Assembly: GCF_000710915.1 (NCBI RefSeq)
Contig: NZ_BAUA01000184.1
Location: 1 to 40,678, forward strand
Direction of reading: 5' to 3'
DNA from: Nocardia brasiliensis IFM 10847
Lineage (GTDB): Bacteria; Actinomycetota; Actinomycetes; Mycobacteriales; Mycobacteriaceae
DNA: 40,678 nt
A program made the translations under genes and the position numbers. The notes below the pieces were generated by a model. The model ran no database searches and was not told the origin of the DNA. It was given only the letters and a program-made list of their open reading frames with translations. Of the stretch, positions 16,422-24,675 are shown piece by piece; within the stretch, counting starts at the first letter, position 1, and each line of letters begins with the position of its first letter.

Positions 16422-16435
16422 TGGAACACGTTCTT
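16422..16435. promoter_or_regulatory. KstR-like box upstream of mftA and the divergent TetR gene
   Basis: TGGAACACGTTCTT matches the KstR core TnnAACnnGTTnnA except for the last base. The central GAAC-AC-GTTC is a perfect inverted repeat. It lies 76 nt upstream of mftA and 190 nt upstream of the TetR start. A fuller copy of the same element occurs before kshB. Confidence 0.5.
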
Positions 16436-16625
16436 GTGCACGACTTCGCCGCCGCAGGCAGAACGGCCTGCCCGCGCCCGCGTCGATCGGCCGGAGTCGG
16501 TCGTCACCATTGCGACGGAGTCACCCGCACACCGACCCGGGCGCGGCCGCGCCCTCTAGACTTCGGAGAGAAAGCAGCTGAACAGGACGGGACGGGCGAC
16601 AGGCGCCCGCGGTGGTAGAGGTGGC

Positions 16626-17264
16626 ATGGGAGTCGGACGAATGCAGGCGAGCGGGGGCGGCAACACTCTGTCGGAGTCCGAGATCGTCGAGGCCGCGCTG
16701 CGAGTGGTCCGCGAAGACGGCGTGGAGAAACTGTCGATGCGACGGCTCTCCCGCGAACTCGGAGTTTCCCCGATGGCGCCGTATTACTACGTCGCGGACA
16801 AACGCGAGCTGCTCGACCTGGTCGCCACCGCCGCACTCACCGGAGTGCGCACGCCACCAGCCGAATCCGGCCCGTGGCAGATCCGGCTACGCGATCTTAT
16901 CGACCAGATCGACGAGAAGCTGCGCAAGCATCCCGGCCTGGGCGACGTGCTGATCGAGCAGATGCTCGGCAAACAGCTCGACCTGATCGCCGCCATCATG
17001 GAGATCCTGTTCGAGGCGGGTTTCAACGACCGCAACGTGCTGGCCGCCTATGCCACCATTCACACCTACCTGTTCGGCCGCAGCCGGGTGAACCCGCGCG
17101 ACCGCGCGCCGCTGTCGGATGTCGCACTCCCGAATGCCGTCGAACGTGCCACCAAGCACATGGCCGACCTGCGCGGGAAGTACGCCTACGACTTCGGCAT
17201 GGAGGTGCTGATCGCCGGGCTGGAGGCCCAGCTTGTCCGGCAGCCGACGTCCGACGTACGATAA
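16626..17264 (+). CDS. TetR/AcrR family transcriptional regulator
   Basis: In this 212-aa protein an N-terminal TetR HTH (about residues 17-63) contains LSMRRLSRELGVSPMAPYYY, followed by a helical ligand-binding domain. It is divergent from mftA and directly upstream of kshB. It occupies the place of MftR in mycobacteria, but its HTH does not resemble the MftR or KstR sequences I know, so I leave it unnamed. An alternative ATG 15 nt inside (16641) has GGGAG about 9 nt upstream. Its stop lies next to the kshB box, so it may read or control both flanking KstR-like sites. Confidence 0.88.
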   Translation: MGVGRMQASGGGNTLSESEIVEAALRVVREDGVEKLSMRRLSRELGVSPMAPYYYVADKRELLDLVATAALTGVRTPPAESGPWQIRLRDLIDQIDEKLRKHPGLGDVLIEQMLGKQLDLIAAIMEILFEAGFNDRNVLAAYATIHTYLFGRSRVNPRDRAPLSDVALPNAVERATKHMADLRGKYAYDFGMEVLIAGLEAQLVRQPTSDVR

Positions 17265-17286
17265 AACTGAAACACGTTCTAGTTTT
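17263..17286. promoter_or_regulatory. KstR-like operator upstream of kshB
   Basis: A 24-bp element with arms AAAACT and AGTTTT around AAC-AC-GTT contains TGAAACACGTTCTA, an exact match to the published KstR core TnnAACnnGTTnnA. It begins inside the TetR stop codon and ends 39 nt before the kshB ATG. Confidence 0.75.
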
Positions 17287-17325
17287 GGCGCCGAGTAGCG
17301 CCTGCGCCCGGTTCGAGAGGACGAC

Positions 17326-18381
17326 ATGACTACCGTCGAGGTTCCACACGGCTCACGTTCGGTCGTGCTGCGGGTAGCAGCGGTCATCGCGGAAACGCCC
17401 GATACCTGTTCGCTGATCTTCGAGGTGCCCGACGAACTCGCCGAGCGGTTCCGCTACCACCCCGGCCAGTTCCTGACCCTGCGCATCCCCAGCGACCTGA
17501 CGGGCTCGGTGGCGCGGTGCTACTCCCTGGCCAGTTCGCCGTTCACCGACGACCGCCCGAAGGTCACCGTCAAGCGAACTGCCGGCGGCTACGGCTCGAA
17601 CTGGGTGTGCGACAACGTGAAAGCGGGCGATTCGCTCGAACTGCTGCCGCCCTCAGGTGTTTTCACGCCGAAGGATCTCGACGCGGACCTGCTGCTGTTC
17701 GGCGCGGGCAGCGGCATCACACCGGTGATGTCGATCCTGAAATCGGCGCTCGCGCGGGGCAGCGGCCGAATCGTGCTGGTGTACGCCAACCGTGACCACG
17801 AATCGGTGATCTTCGCCGACGAACTGCGCGACCTGGCCGACAAACATCCGCAGCGCCTGACCGTGATCCACTGGCTCGAGCATCTGCAGGGCCTGCCGAC
17901 CGCCGATGCGCTGGCCACCCTGGCCTCGCCCTACCAGAGCTTCGAAGCGTTCATGTGCGGGCCGAAACCGTTCATGGACCGGGTGCACGACGCGCTCGCC
18001 CAGCTCGGCGTGCCGCGCTCGCGCACGCACGCCGAAGTGTTCAATTCCCTTGCGGGCGACCCGTTCGCGGACCAGGCGCCGGTCGAGGTGTCCGACGCGG
18101 AAGCGGCCGACGCCGCCACGGTCGAGGTGGAACTCGACGGCGAAGTGCACGAGCTGTCCTGGCCGCGCAAGCAGACCCTGGTCGACATCATGCTGGCAAA
18201 GGGCCTGGACGTGCCGTATTCCTGCCAGGAGGGCGAATGCGGGTCGTGCGCGTGCACGGTGCTCGAGGGCAAGGTGGAGATGGACAACGCGGAGATCCTC
18301 GACCCCGAGGACATCGAGAACGGCTATATCCTCGGCTGCCAGGCACATCCGGTGACCGATCACCTGAAGATCCAGTTCTGA
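17326..18381 (+). CDS. kshB: 3-ketosteroid-9-alpha-hydroxylase reductase component (KshB-like)
   Basis: This 351-aa electron-transfer protein has an FAD-binding domain (GSVARCYSLASSP, about 61-73), an NAD-binding domain (LLLFGAGSGITPVMSI) and a C-terminal plant-type [2Fe-2S] ferredoxin with Cys300, Cys305, Cys308 and Cys338. Order, length and local sequence agree closely with the M. tuberculosis KshB protein as I recall it. KshB passes electrons from NADH to the Rieske oxygenase KshA, which opens steroid ring B with KstD. A KstR-like box directly upstream supports a steroid role. AGAGGA precedes the ATG. No kshA or kstD lies in the window; relatives also serve other Rieske oxygenases. Confidence 0.85.
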   Translation: MTTVEVPHGSRSVVLRVAAVIAETPDTCSLIFEVPDELAERFRYHPGQFLTLRIPSDLTGSVARCYSLASSPFTDDRPKVTVKRTAGGYGSNWVCDNVKAGDSLELLPPSGVFTPKDLDADLLLFGAGSGITPVMSILKSALARGSGRIVLVYANRDHESVIFADELRDLADKHPQRLTVIHWLEHLQGLPTADALATLASPYQSFEAFMCGPKPFMDRVHDALAQLGVPRSRTHAEVFNSLAGDPFADQAPVEVSDAEAADAATVEVELDGEVHELSWPRKQTLVDIMLAKGLDVPYSCQEGECGSCACTVLEGKVEMDNAEILDPEDIENGYILGCQAHPVTDHLKIQF

Positions 18382-18385
18382 TCGC

Positions 18386-19126
18386 TCAGCGCGCGCGATA
18401 GTGCGCGCGCACCGCGGGATCGAGATGTTCGGTCGCATAGCTGAGTGCGGTGCGACCGAGATCGGCGGCGTGCTTGTCCAGGAAGCCGGTGAGCAGGCGC
18501 TGATCGATCCGCTTGCCCACCTCGCGCAGCATCCAGCCGAGGGCCTTTTGAATGAGGTCGCGGCGATCGTCGAGCAGCCGCTCGGACAGCTCGAATGTGG
18601 TTGTGGCGTCCCCGGATTTGATGAAGGCAAAGGTCGACAGCAGCGCGACCCGCCGCTCCCACAGCGAGTCCGCGGCGGCCAATTCGAACAGCAGCTCGCG
18701 TGGTTTGTCCAGCAGCCACGGACCGATGATGTTCTCGGCGGACACGTCGACCAGATCCCAGTTGTTCACCCGGCCCCGGCGCACGGCGGCCAGATAGCGG
18801 TCCACCATTTCCGCGCGGGCCGCGTCGTCGAAGGTGCGCGGCTTGGACGCCTTGGCGAACCGGGCATTGAGCACGACCAACCCGGCGAGACGGTCCTCGT
18901 GCACCGGACTGTCCAGCAGCAGGTCGATCTCGTCGAGGGATAGTGCCGCAAAGCGTTTCGCGACGCCGCGGGTCGCCGGGACGCGCACGCCGATGAACAC
19001 GTCGCCCTCGCCGTACTCACCGGGGCCGGTCTTGAAGAACCGTTGCAGATGGATCGCATCGGCGGGATCGGCGATCTCCCGCAGCGCGGCTTGCACCGCG
19101 GCCGCGGTCTGCGGGCCTTCGGTCAT
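18386..19126 (-). CDS. DNA alkylation repair protein, AlkD-like HEAT-repeat family
   Basis: This 246-aa all-helical protein has the AlkD-like pattern: GVRVPATRGVAKRFAALS near the start, the NNWDLVDVSAENIIGPWL core around residue 120, and FAFIKSGDATTTFELSERLL. AlkD removes bulky or cationic alkylated bases without base flipping. The ATG at 19126 has GGGAGGTG at proper spacing, which argues against the longer open frame. It is convergent with kshB, with only 4 nt between stops. Confidence 0.85.
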   Translation of the reverse strand: MTEGPQTAAAVQAALREIADPADAIHLQRFFKTGPGEYGEGDVFIGVRVPATRGVAKRFAALSLDEIDLLLDSPVHEDRLAGLVVLNARFAKASKPRTFDDAARAEMVDRYLAAVRRGRVNNWDLVDVSAENIIGPWLLDKPRELLFELAAADSLWERRVALLSTFAFIKSGDATTTFELSERLLDDRRDLIQKALGWMLREVGKRIDQRLLTGFLDKHAADLGRTALSYATEHLDPAVRAHYRAR

Positions 19127-19151
19127 CGCGGACACCTCCCGGCGGGTCACT

Positions 19152-19943
19152 TCAGCCCTGGGCGCCCAGGATCCGGCCGGATTCGAAAGCCGCAGCGCTG
19201 GCGGGCAATTCGCCGGGCCTGCCACTGTTTCGGACCAGCACCGCGCCGTTGCCCGGCGTCGGGCGACCGAGTGCGTCCATGCGCCGGATAGTCTGCGCGG
19301 CAACGGCTTGCGCGCTGTCGAAGAGCCGGACGCCGTCGGGCAGCGCGGCGACGATGGCATCGATCACCAGCGGATAGTGCGTACAGCCGAGTACGACGCC
19401 TTCGACGTCGTCGGGGGTCTCCGCGACCGCCCGCGCGATGGACTCGCGCGCACCGACCAGGTCACCGCGGTCGATCGCATCGGCCAGACCGTGGCAGGCC
19501 ACGCCGACCACGTCGGCGTTGCCGCCGAACTTCGCGATCAGATCCGCCTGGTACCGGCTGGCGGTGGTGGCCGCGGTGGCCCAAACCGCCACCGAGCGGC
19601 AGACGGCCGCGGCCGGTTTGATCGCGGGCACGGTGCCGATCACCGGCACATCAGGACCGACCTCCGCGCGCACATGCTCCAGGGCGGTGACGCTGGCCGT
19701 GTTGCACGGGATGACGATGACTTCGGCGCCCAGCTCGATGGACATCCCGGCGGCCCGGACCACGCGGTCGATCGTCCACTGCTCCGGCTTCGGCCCCCAC
19801 GGCGCGCCGTCCGGGTCCAATTGCAGCAGCAGATCCACGTCCGGCCGCAGCTTGCGCAGCCAAGCGGATGTGGGCAGCAAGCCGAGACCCGAATCGATGA
19901 GCGCGACGATCACATCGACAACCGTATTACAGGGCCCGGACAC
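19152..19943 (-). CDS. aspartate/glutamate racemase family protein
   Basis: The family motifs are clear: VIVIPCNTASVTALEHVR with the first catalytic Cys and VEGVVLGCTHYPLVI with the second, plus VVGVACHGLAD. This fits the Asp/Glu racemase superfamily; MurI (D-glutamate for peptidoglycan) is the usual member. The N-terminus DVIVALIDSGLG replaces the typical FDSGVGG, and the segment after it is unusual, so the exact substrate is uncertain. I chose a GTG at 19943; a GTG at 19913 or the upstream one at 20015 are alternatives because no ribosome binding site decides. It follows the FAD reductase on the same strand. Confidence 0.75.
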   Translation of the reverse strand: MSGPCNTVVDVIVALIDSGLGLLPTSAWLRKLRPDVDLLLQLDPDGAPWGPKPEQWTIDRVVRAAGMSIELGAEVIVIPCNTASVTALEHVRAEVGPDVPVIGTVPAIKPAAAVCRSVAVWATAATTASRYQADLIAKFGGNADVVGVACHGLADAIDRGDLVGARESIARAVAETPDDVEGVVLGCTHYPLVIDAIVAALPDGVRLFDSAQAVAAQTIRRMDALGRPTPGNGAVLVRNSGRPGELPASAAAFESGRILGAQG

Positions 19944-20018
19944 GGTGCCCACGACGGCGGCTCGAGCGGCAGGCGGGCGTGTGCCCCGCGCCCCTCGGCG
20001 GCACCGGACGACCACCGC

Positions 20019-21230
20019 TCAGCTCGGCGTGAGCAACTCCGAAACCGGTGCGCCCGCGGCGATCTTCGCCCTGGTCTTCATGACCTGTGCCGTGGTGCCC
20101 GCCCCGACCACACCGGTCAGCCTGCCGTCTCTGGAGTAGTAGGCGAGGAACTTGCGGCCGTCGTCGACGGCCACGTCGACGTCGTCGGTCGCGGCCGGCG
20201 TGCCGAGCGCCTGGATCTTCACGTCGTACTGGTCGCTCCAGAAGTACGGCACCCGGGCCGCGGTCGGCGCGGCGGCGCCGAGCAGCGCGCAGGCGACCAG
20301 CCGCGCCTGCTCGCCCGCATTGGTCCAGTGCTCGATCCGCTTGCGGTGTCCGGCCCCCTGTTGCCAGGCGGCGACGTCGCCGACCGCCCAGACCCCCTCC
20401 GCCGAGGTGCGCCCCACCTCGTCGGCCAGCACCCCGCCGCCCGCCGCCGGATCGGCGAGCGCGATGCCGGATTCGGCCAGCCACTCCGTCACCGGACGCG
20501 AGCCGACCCCGATCACCACCAGATCGGCGGCCACCTCCGTGCCGTCGGACAGGATCGCGCCGCGCACCCGCTCGCCGTCCGCGAGCAGCGTGTGCAGCCC
20601 CACCCCGCAGCGCAGGTCGACGCCCTCGGCACGGTGCATCCTGGCCACCAATTCGCCGACCCGCTCGCCGAGCACACCGGCCAGCGGCGCCGGCTGCGGC
20701 TCGACCAGCACCACCGCGACGCCGCGCGCCCGGAAACTGGCCGCCAGCTCGCAGCCGATGAAACCCGCGCCGATCACGAGTGCCGTTGTCGCCGTCGCCA
20801 ATTCGCTACGCAAGGCGAGGGCGTCGGCGTGGCCGCGCAGCACGTGCATACCGGTCAGGTCGGGCAGCCCGGGCAGCCGGCGCGGACGCAGGCCGGTGGC
20901 GATGATCAGCTGTGCGTAGTCGAGGGCCGTGCCGTCGGCGAGACGCACCTGCCGCGCCGCGGTGTCCAGGCCGACGGCCTCGATGCCGAGCCGCACATCG
21001 ATCTGCTTCTCGGTGTAGAACTCGTCGGGACGCAACGTGGTGTCGTCGGTTTCGCCACGAACGAACTGTTTGGACAGCGGCGGCCGGTCGTAGGGCAGGC
21101 GCGGTTCGTCGCCCAGCAGGACGAGCGCACCCTCGTATCCGGTACGGCGCAATTCCTCGGCGGTGCGCAAACCGGCCAGGCCGGCGCCCACGATCACGAT
21201 CGGCGCGGTGTCTGTTGCTGAAGGTGCCAC
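20019..21230 (-). CDS. FAD-dependent ferredoxin/rubredoxin reductase-like oxidoreductase
   Basis: This 403-aa pyridine nucleotide-disulphide type reductase has an N-terminal FAD motif IVIVGAGLAGLRTAEELRR, an NAD(P) motif LVIGAGFIGCELAASF (about 153-168), the second FAD site GVWAVGDVA and a C-terminal reductase domain starting PYFWSDQYDVKIQALG. It resembles reductases that feed cytochrome P450 or Rieske systems through ferredoxin. The start is a GTG at 21230, chosen because TAGGGT ends 7 nt before it and no Shine-Dalgarno sequence is present. The partner ferredoxin is not in the window. Confidence 0.88.
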   Translation of the reverse strand: MAPSATDTAPIVIVGAGLAGLRTAEELRRTGYEGALVLLGDEPRLPYDRPPLSKQFVRGETDDTTLRPDEFYTEKQIDVRLGIEAVGLDTAARQVRLADGTALDYAQLIIATGLRPRRLPGLPDLTGMHVLRGHADALALRSELATATTALVIGAGFIGCELAASFRARGVAVVLVEPQPAPLAGVLGERVGELVARMHRAEGVDLRCGVGLHTLLADGERVRGAILSDGTEVAADLVVIGVGSRPVTEWLAESGIALADPAAGGGVLADEVGRTSAEGVWAVGDVAAWQQGAGHRKRIEHWTNAGEQARLVACALLGAAAPTAARVPYFWSDQYDVKIQALGTPAATDDVDVAVDDGRKFLAYYSRDGRLTGVVGAGTTAQVMKTRAKIAAGAPVSELLTPS

Positions 21231-21237
21231 GCAGCTC

Positions 21238-21243
21238 ACCCTA
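21238..21243 (-). promoter_or_regulatory. -10 box of the FAD reductase, predicted leaderless GTG mRNA
   Basis: TAGGGT on the minus strand ends 7 nt before the GTG at 21230, the spacing of actinobacterial leaderless promoters. Confidence 0.5.
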
Positions 21244-21315
21244 ACGGTTGCTTGGTGCGCTGCCGGAGTGAGCCCGATCACTCGACAATCGCGGTGCAAT
21301 CGTAGCCGAACCGAT

Positions 21316-21333
21316 ATTGATCGGGCGGTCAAT
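21316..21333. promoter_or_regulatory. TetR-type operator candidate upstream of the SPW-TetR pair
   Basis: ATTGATCGGGCGGTCAAT is an 18-bp palindrome with 7 of 9 pairs matching, typical in size and AT-edged form of TetR operators. It lies 51 nt before the SPW gene start, between that gene and the divergent FAD reductase. Confidence 0.5.
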
Positions 21334-21384
21334 CAGGTCTATACCCAGAGGTAGGACATAATCCTGAGCCCTAGGAGGCACACC

Positions 21385-21744
21385 ATGTTCACCGAAAGCC
21401 GCGCACAGGACTTCCTGGCCGTAGTGCTGGGCGTCTTCGCCGCGCTCTCACCCCTGTGGCTGGAAACCACCGACAAAGCGATGTGGTCGCTGATCGTGCT
21501 CGGCGTGCTCATCGCCCTCACCGGGCTGGCGCAGATGTACCGGCCCGCGATCGGCGCGAACGCCGACTACGCGATGGGCCTGTTCGGCGTGCTGCTGTTC
21601 ATTTCCCCGTGGGCCATGGACTTCAGCGATTACCGCGGCGCATCCTGGACCGCATGGGTAGTCGGGGTAGTGACGGCGGTGGTCGCGGTAGCGGCGCTGC
21701 CGACGGTGTCGGGACGTCTGCACAGCACGGCGCCACACCACTGA
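21385..21744 (+). CDS. SPW repeat membrane protein
   Basis: This 119-aa membrane protein has about four transmembrane segments. The paired segments FLAVVLGVFAALSPLW and MGLFGVLLFISPWAMDF carry the SPW-type repeat that defines the family. The function is unknown. A strong AGGAGG lies 7 nt before the ATG. Its stop overlaps the start of the downstream TetR gene (TGATG), so the two are translated together. Confidence 0.9.
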   Translation: MFTESRAQDFLAVVLGVFAALSPLWLETTDKAMWSLIVLGVLIALTGLAQMYRPAIGANADYAMGLFGVLLFISPWAMDFSDYRGASWTAWVVGVVTAVVAVAALPTVSGRLHSTAPHH

Positions 21745-22406
21745 TGCAGATGCCGAAACCCGGTCGGCGGGCCGCCCGCCGACCGGGCAAGGAACCCGCC
21801 GCCGGGCGTCGCCGCAGCGCGAAAGTGGACGGTGACGCCCGGCAACTCATCTTGGACTCGGCCGAGCAGCTCTTCGCCGAACAAGGCTTCGACGCCACCG
21901 CCACGGCGGCCATCGCCGGTGCTGCGGGCGTGCCCAAAGGCCTTGTCTTCTACTACTTCCCGACCAAGGATTCGATCCTGTCGACCCTGATGGCCGAGCG
22001 GGTCCCCGCCCACCCGATCGAAGATATCGGCACCGTGGTGGCGCCCGGCGATCCCGCGGCCAGCCTGGTCGCGCTGGACGCGGCGCTGAACCTGCGCGAC
22101 CACCACTCCTCGGTGCTGCGGGTGATCATGTGGCGCGAGGCCGACACCCACCCCGACGTCCGGCGCCAATTGCGCCGTCTGCGGGATCAATTGCTCGATG
22201 TCACCGCACGAGTACTACAGGCCAGCGCGCCTGCCCCGGTGCGGCCCGGCACCCTGCGCGCCTGCGCCGCCGCGTGGGTCTCGGCCATGTTCGCCATCGC
22301 CAGCACCGATCGGCTGCACGCCCTCGACGGCGTGCCCCTCCCCACCGCCGACGAGTTGCTCAACGTCGCTCAGGTCGTCGCCGCCGGGATGACCCAGCTC
22401 GGCTGA
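21744..22406 (+). CDS. TetR/AcrR family transcriptional regulator
   Basis: This 220-aa protein begins with a basic N-terminal arm (RRAARRPGKEPAAGRRR). The TetR HTH follows (about residues 31-78, with TAAIAGAAGVPKGLVFYYF), then a helical effector domain. The ATG at 21744 overlaps the SPW stop by one base. Autoregulation of the pair through the palindrome at 21316-21333 is a reasonable inference. Confidence 0.9.
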   Translation: MQMPKPGRRAARRPGKEPAAGRRRSAKVDGDARQLILDSAEQLFAEQGFDATATAAIAGAAGVPKGLVFYYFPTKDSILSTLMAERVPAHPIEDIGTVVAPGDPAASLVALDAALNLRDHHSSVLRVIMWREADTHPDVRRQLRRLRDQLLDVTARVLQASAPAPVRPGTLRACAAAWVSAMFAIASTDRLHALDGVPLPTADELLNVAQVVAAGMTQLG

Positions 22407-22507
22407 GTTCGCGAAGTGGGGATCGAAAGTTATGCACAGGGTGCGTGTTATCCCCAATTGGGGAGCGACGGGTGGTTTCCGGGAGCCGGGTGGTTCACGA
22501 TCGCGGT

Positions 22508-23455
22508 ATGGATGCACCGCAACTGATCTCGCGGCAGCAGGCGCTGGCGGCGGGGATCTCCGATAGTGAACTGCGCAGGCGTTGCCTGGACGGATCGTGG
22601 TGGCGGGTGCGGTCCGGGCGCTACGTCAACGCGCCCGAGCCGGGGCTCACACCGGCGGGCCGCCATCTGGTGCTCGCGCTCGCGACCTGCGAGACGATGT
22701 CGGAAGACGCTGTAGCCAGCCATTGTTCGGCCGTGGTGCTGCACGGCGTCCCGTGCTGGTCGATCCCACTGGACCGCGTGCACTTGACCCGCAACCGGAT
22801 CAACGGCGGGCGCGTCACCAATCAGTTGGTGGTCCATTCGGCACAGCTGACGCCCGACGAGATCACCATCGTCAACGGGCTCCAGGTGACCACCGCGCCC
22901 CGGACGGTGATCGACATCGCTCGCTCGGCGAGTTTCGAGCAGGCCGTCGTCATCGGCGACAACGCGCTGCACCAGGGCCTCACCACGGCGGATGAACTGC
23001 AGGAGTACCTTTCTCGCGCGCGACATCGCCGGGGAGCTCGACGGGCCGCACACACCATCGACTTCCTCGACGGTCGCAGTGGAAGTATCGGGGAGTCGCG
23101 GAGTCGCGTGGCTTTCCGTGAATGCGGACTGCCCGCGCCCGAGTTGCAGGCCCGGGTTTTCACCGACGACGAAGTCTGCGTGGGCCGGGTCGACTTCCTG
23201 TTCCCCGAGCTGGGGGTGATCGGGGAATTCGGCGGAAAGATGCAGTGCCACAGCGTATTACGAACACTTGGACAGTCGGCGATCGCCGAAAGGAACCGTG
23301 CAGATCGACTCCGGGCGCTCGGGTGGATGGTGGTGCGCTGGTCTTGGCACGACCTCGCGGACCCAGCGCACCTGGCGCGCCGCATCCGGGCAGCGGGCCG
23401 GGCGGCTGCCTACGGCCGCCGGGTCGGCCGCTGGACGCCTAGTCCGCGTATCTGA
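22508..23455 (+). CDS. AbiEi antitoxin-like / DUF559-type protein
   Basis: In this 315-aa protein an N-terminal winged-helix segment resembles the AbiEi antitoxin N-domain (LISRQQALAAGISDSELRRR, then GRYVNAPEP). A C-terminal domain resembles the very short patch repair/DUF559 nuclease fold: VGRVDFLFPELGVIGEFGGK, then RADRLRALGWMVVRWSW. Relatives I know read GEFDGK at the second motif; here Asp is replaced by Gly, so nuclease activity is doubtful. These proteins are abundant in actinobacteria, often without an AbiEii toxin, and none is seen next door. The ATG at 22508 is the start of the N-domain. Confidence 0.7.
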   Translation: MDAPQLISRQQALAAGISDSELRRRCLDGSWWRVRSGRYVNAPEPGLTPAGRHLVLALATCETMSEDAVASHCSAVVLHGVPCWSIPLDRVHLTRNRINGGRVTNQLVVHSAQLTPDEITIVNGLQVTTAPRTVIDIARSASFEQAVVIGDNALHQGLTTADELQEYLSRARHRRGARRAAHTIDFLDGRSGSIGESRSRVAFRECGLPAPELQARVFTDDEVCVGRVDFLFPELGVIGEFGGKMQCHSVLRTLGQSAIAERNRADRLRALGWMVVRWSWHDLADPAHLARRIRAAGRAAAYGRRVGRWTPSPRI

Positions 23456-23561
23456 GCGCGGGGCAGGGGTTCCCGCACCCCTTCCGTCTTCCCGCACCCC
23501 GACTTGCCGGGGACACGCCGCGGACCAGCTCGGACAGGTGCGGGAACCGGGACTGACCGAC

Positions 23562-24395
23562 TCAGGGCGTGAGCGGGGTTCGGGCGGTGAGGAATTCAGT
23601 GATGTCGGGAGCGAAGCGGGGGTGGCGGGTTACGCCGGTGTGGCTGGTTCCGGGGTAGATGATCAGGCGGGAATCGGGGATGCCGTCGGCGGTTCGCCGG
23701 AAGTTCTCGGTGCTGTAGCCGGCGTCCCGTTCACCGCCGAGAACGAGGGTGGGGACGAGGATTTCACCGAGCCGGTCGGAGAGATCGAAGTCGTCCTCGG
23801 CACGCAGGAAGGCCAGGGTGTCCGCCGGGTTCTTCGGGCGTGCCAACGGATCGATCAACCACATCGCCGCACCCGCTACCCGCGCCAGGATCGGCGAGGA
23901 GACAGTGGTCGACGCCATGTGATGCAGGGCGCGCCGACCGGCGAAAGCCGCTTCGCCGTAACGGATCTGGCTCTCCTTCGCGAGCGGATCCAACCGGTAG
24001 CCCGAGGACGCGACGATCAAACGGCGCACTGCGGTCGGATGATCCACCGCGAGTTGCAGCGCCACCGAGCCACCCGACGACACACCGACCACATCCACGG
24101 GCTCACCGAACTCGGCACGCAACGCGTCCGCGTGCTCGGCGGCGATATCGGCCATCGTCGTGCCGGCTGCCATGCCGGGCGCCCGGCTTACCGCGTACAC
24201 CCGGAAGTGCCTGGCCAGCGGTGCCAGCATCTTGATTTCCGAATCCCGCATCCAGCCCCGCGGGTTGGCATGGTCCGGCGTGAACCACCGCAAAAACACC
24301 AGCGGACGTCCGGCCCCCATCGCCAGATAAGGCATGCCGTGCCGCAACGCCCCCTCGGTGACATCGAGCTCCGCGGCGAGGCTGGACTTGCTCAT
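23562..24395 (-). CDS. alpha/beta hydrolase
   Basis: In this 277-aa alpha/beta hydrolase fold the nucleophile elbow is VVGVSSGGSVALQL, the acid is in LVLGGERDAGYS and the catalytic His in YPGTSHTGV. No signal peptide is present. The substrate (ester, lactone or epoxide) cannot be assigned. GGAGGAAACG precedes the ATG at 24395. Confidence 0.88.
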   Translation of the reverse strand: MSKSSLAAELDVTEGALRHGMPYLAMGAGRPLVFLRWFTPDHANPRGWMRDSEIKMLAPLARHFRVYAVSRAPGMAAGTTMADIAAEHADALRAEFGEPVDVVGVSSGGSVALQLAVDHPTAVRRLIVASSGYRLDPLAKESQIRYGEAAFAGRRALHHMASTTVSSPILARVAGAAMWLIDPLARPKNPADTLAFLRAEDDFDLSDRLGEILVPTLVLGGERDAGYSTENFRRTADGIPDSRLIIYPGTSHTGVTRHPRFAPDITEFLTARTPLTP

Positions 24396-24560
24396 CGTTT
24401 CCTCCGGATCTGCTGATCATCGCTCCCCGTCGACGCTAACCAAAACACCGACATCCCGCGATAACCCCCGAGGTCATCGTTCCCCCACCCCTCATCCCAC
24501 CCCCCGACATAACCCCTTGCGCCACAACGACCTCCCAGACATCGAACGCCCCACAGCAGC

Positions 24561-24660
24561 CTTGCAAGTCACGACTGTGCGAGACCGCTCAGAGCGCTTG
24601 CGAGTCACGAATGTGCGAGGCCGCTCGGAGCGCTTGCGAGTCACGGATGTGCGAGGCCGC
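24561..24660. repeat. three imperfect 36-bp tandem repeats
   Basis: Units begin at 24561, 24597 and 24633, each starting CTTGCRAGTCACG and continuing to GAGRCCGCTCRGAGCG; the third is cut after 28 bases by the promoter of the next gene. Copies two and three differ at only one position in the shared part. The array ends 2 nt before the TAGGGT box of a lipoprotein gene, so it may influence that promoter or vary in copy number. Confidence 0.85.
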
Positions 24661-24662
24661 AT

Positions 24663-24668
24663 TAGGGT
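24663..24668 (+). promoter_or_regulatory. -10 box of the lipoprotein gene at 24676, predicted leaderless
   Basis: TAGGGT ends 7 nt before the ATG, with no Shine-Dalgarno sequence. The tandem repeat array abuts it. Confidence 0.5.
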
Positions 24669-24675
24669 GGCGGGC

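Noticed and set aside
16626..17264. Naming the TetR gene mftR or kstR
   Set aside because: Position fits, but the sequence does not resemble either protein as I know them.
18834..21221. 795-codon plus-strand frame
   Set aside because: It runs antisense across three clear minus-strand genes.
24561..24660. CRISPR-like array from 36-bp repeats
   Set aside because: Copies are directly adjacent with no spacers, and no cas genes are present.
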